From Caulobacteraceae bacterium (lineage in GTDB: Bacteria; Pseudomonadota; Alphaproteobacteria; Caulobacterales; Caulobacteraceae), in the NCBI GenBank assembly GCA_003161535.1, contig PMOM01000042.1, positions 1 to 6,701 on the forward strand: 6,701 bases of DNA, given 5' to 3'. The position numbers and the translations under genes are program-made. Positions 6,167-6,701 of this stretch are shown piece by piece. A model generated the notes under the pieces. The model searched no databases. It was not told the DNA's origin and was given only the letters and a program-made list of their open reading frames with translations. The number at the start of each line of letters is the position of its first letter. Position 1 is the stretch's first letter.

Positions 6167-6194
6167 TTGACCGTCCGGCCAGGGGGCGTAGGGT
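6167..6194 (+). promoter_or_regulatory. Probable thiC promoter
   Basis: TTGACC (6167-6172), 16 bases, then TAGGGT (6189-6194). Transcription would begin near 6200, exactly at the first stem of the riboswitch, which supports the assignment. Confidence 0.5.
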
Positions 6195-6199
6195 CGGGA

Positions 6200-6701
<502 letters not shown>

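Overview
The window comes from a high-GC alphaproteobacterium, most likely a member of the Caulobacterales (Caulobacter, Phenylobacterium or Brevundimonas-like). This is inferred from strong G/C preference at codon third positions, an alphaproteobacterial-type AspRS, a perfect EcfG-type general stress promoter (GGAAC-N16-CGTT), a near-consensus CtrA box with nearby GANTC (CcrM) sites, and a single-domain response regulator of a type common in this class. It reads as ordinary chromosome. No mobile element, CRISPR array, tRNA or rRNA is visible.

Layout. 1-531 is the C-terminal half of a cysteine synthase (left edge cut). 563-1138 (minus) is a small exported protein of YbjN-like appearance, convergent with cysK and divergent from aspS. 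1277-3064 is aspS, complete. 3065-3295 is a 231-bp regulatory gap with a CtrA-like box, a perfect inverted repeat and three GANTC sites, leading into a REC-only response regulator (3296-3670). 3671-3805 holds a GC-rich hairpin and then the EcfG promoter, nested inside an inverted repeat, for a GlsB/YeaQ-type stress membrane protein (3806-4069). 4081-4142 holds an exact 16-bp tandem repeat that can fold into a stem-loop, followed at once by a terminator-like hairpin. 4233-4496 encodes a small two-helix membrane protein of the superinfection-immunity (Imm) family. It overlaps by 4 bp a D-2-hydroxyacid dehydrogenase gene (4493-5533). 5601-6152 is an exported TPR protein with a very strong Shine-Dalgarno. 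6167-6373 is a sigma70-like promoter plus a TPP riboswitch, leading into thiC (from 6374, cut by the right edge).

How the parts work together. cysK, aspS and thiC are housekeeping genes for cysteine synthesis, tRNA charging and thiamine pyrimidine synthesis. thiC is controlled by thiamine pyrophosphate through its leader. The middle of the window (3065-4500) looks like a stress and signalling patch: a receiver protein with possible cell-cycle control, a sigma-EcfG-driven envelope protein and a small Imm-like membrane protein. No single gene here is unprecedented. The most interesting signals are in the intergenic DNA: the EcfG promoter framed by an inverted repeat, the CtrA/GANTC/palindrome cluster, the 16-bp tandem repeat hairpin, and the TPP riboswitch with a possible ribosome-site-sequestering platform.
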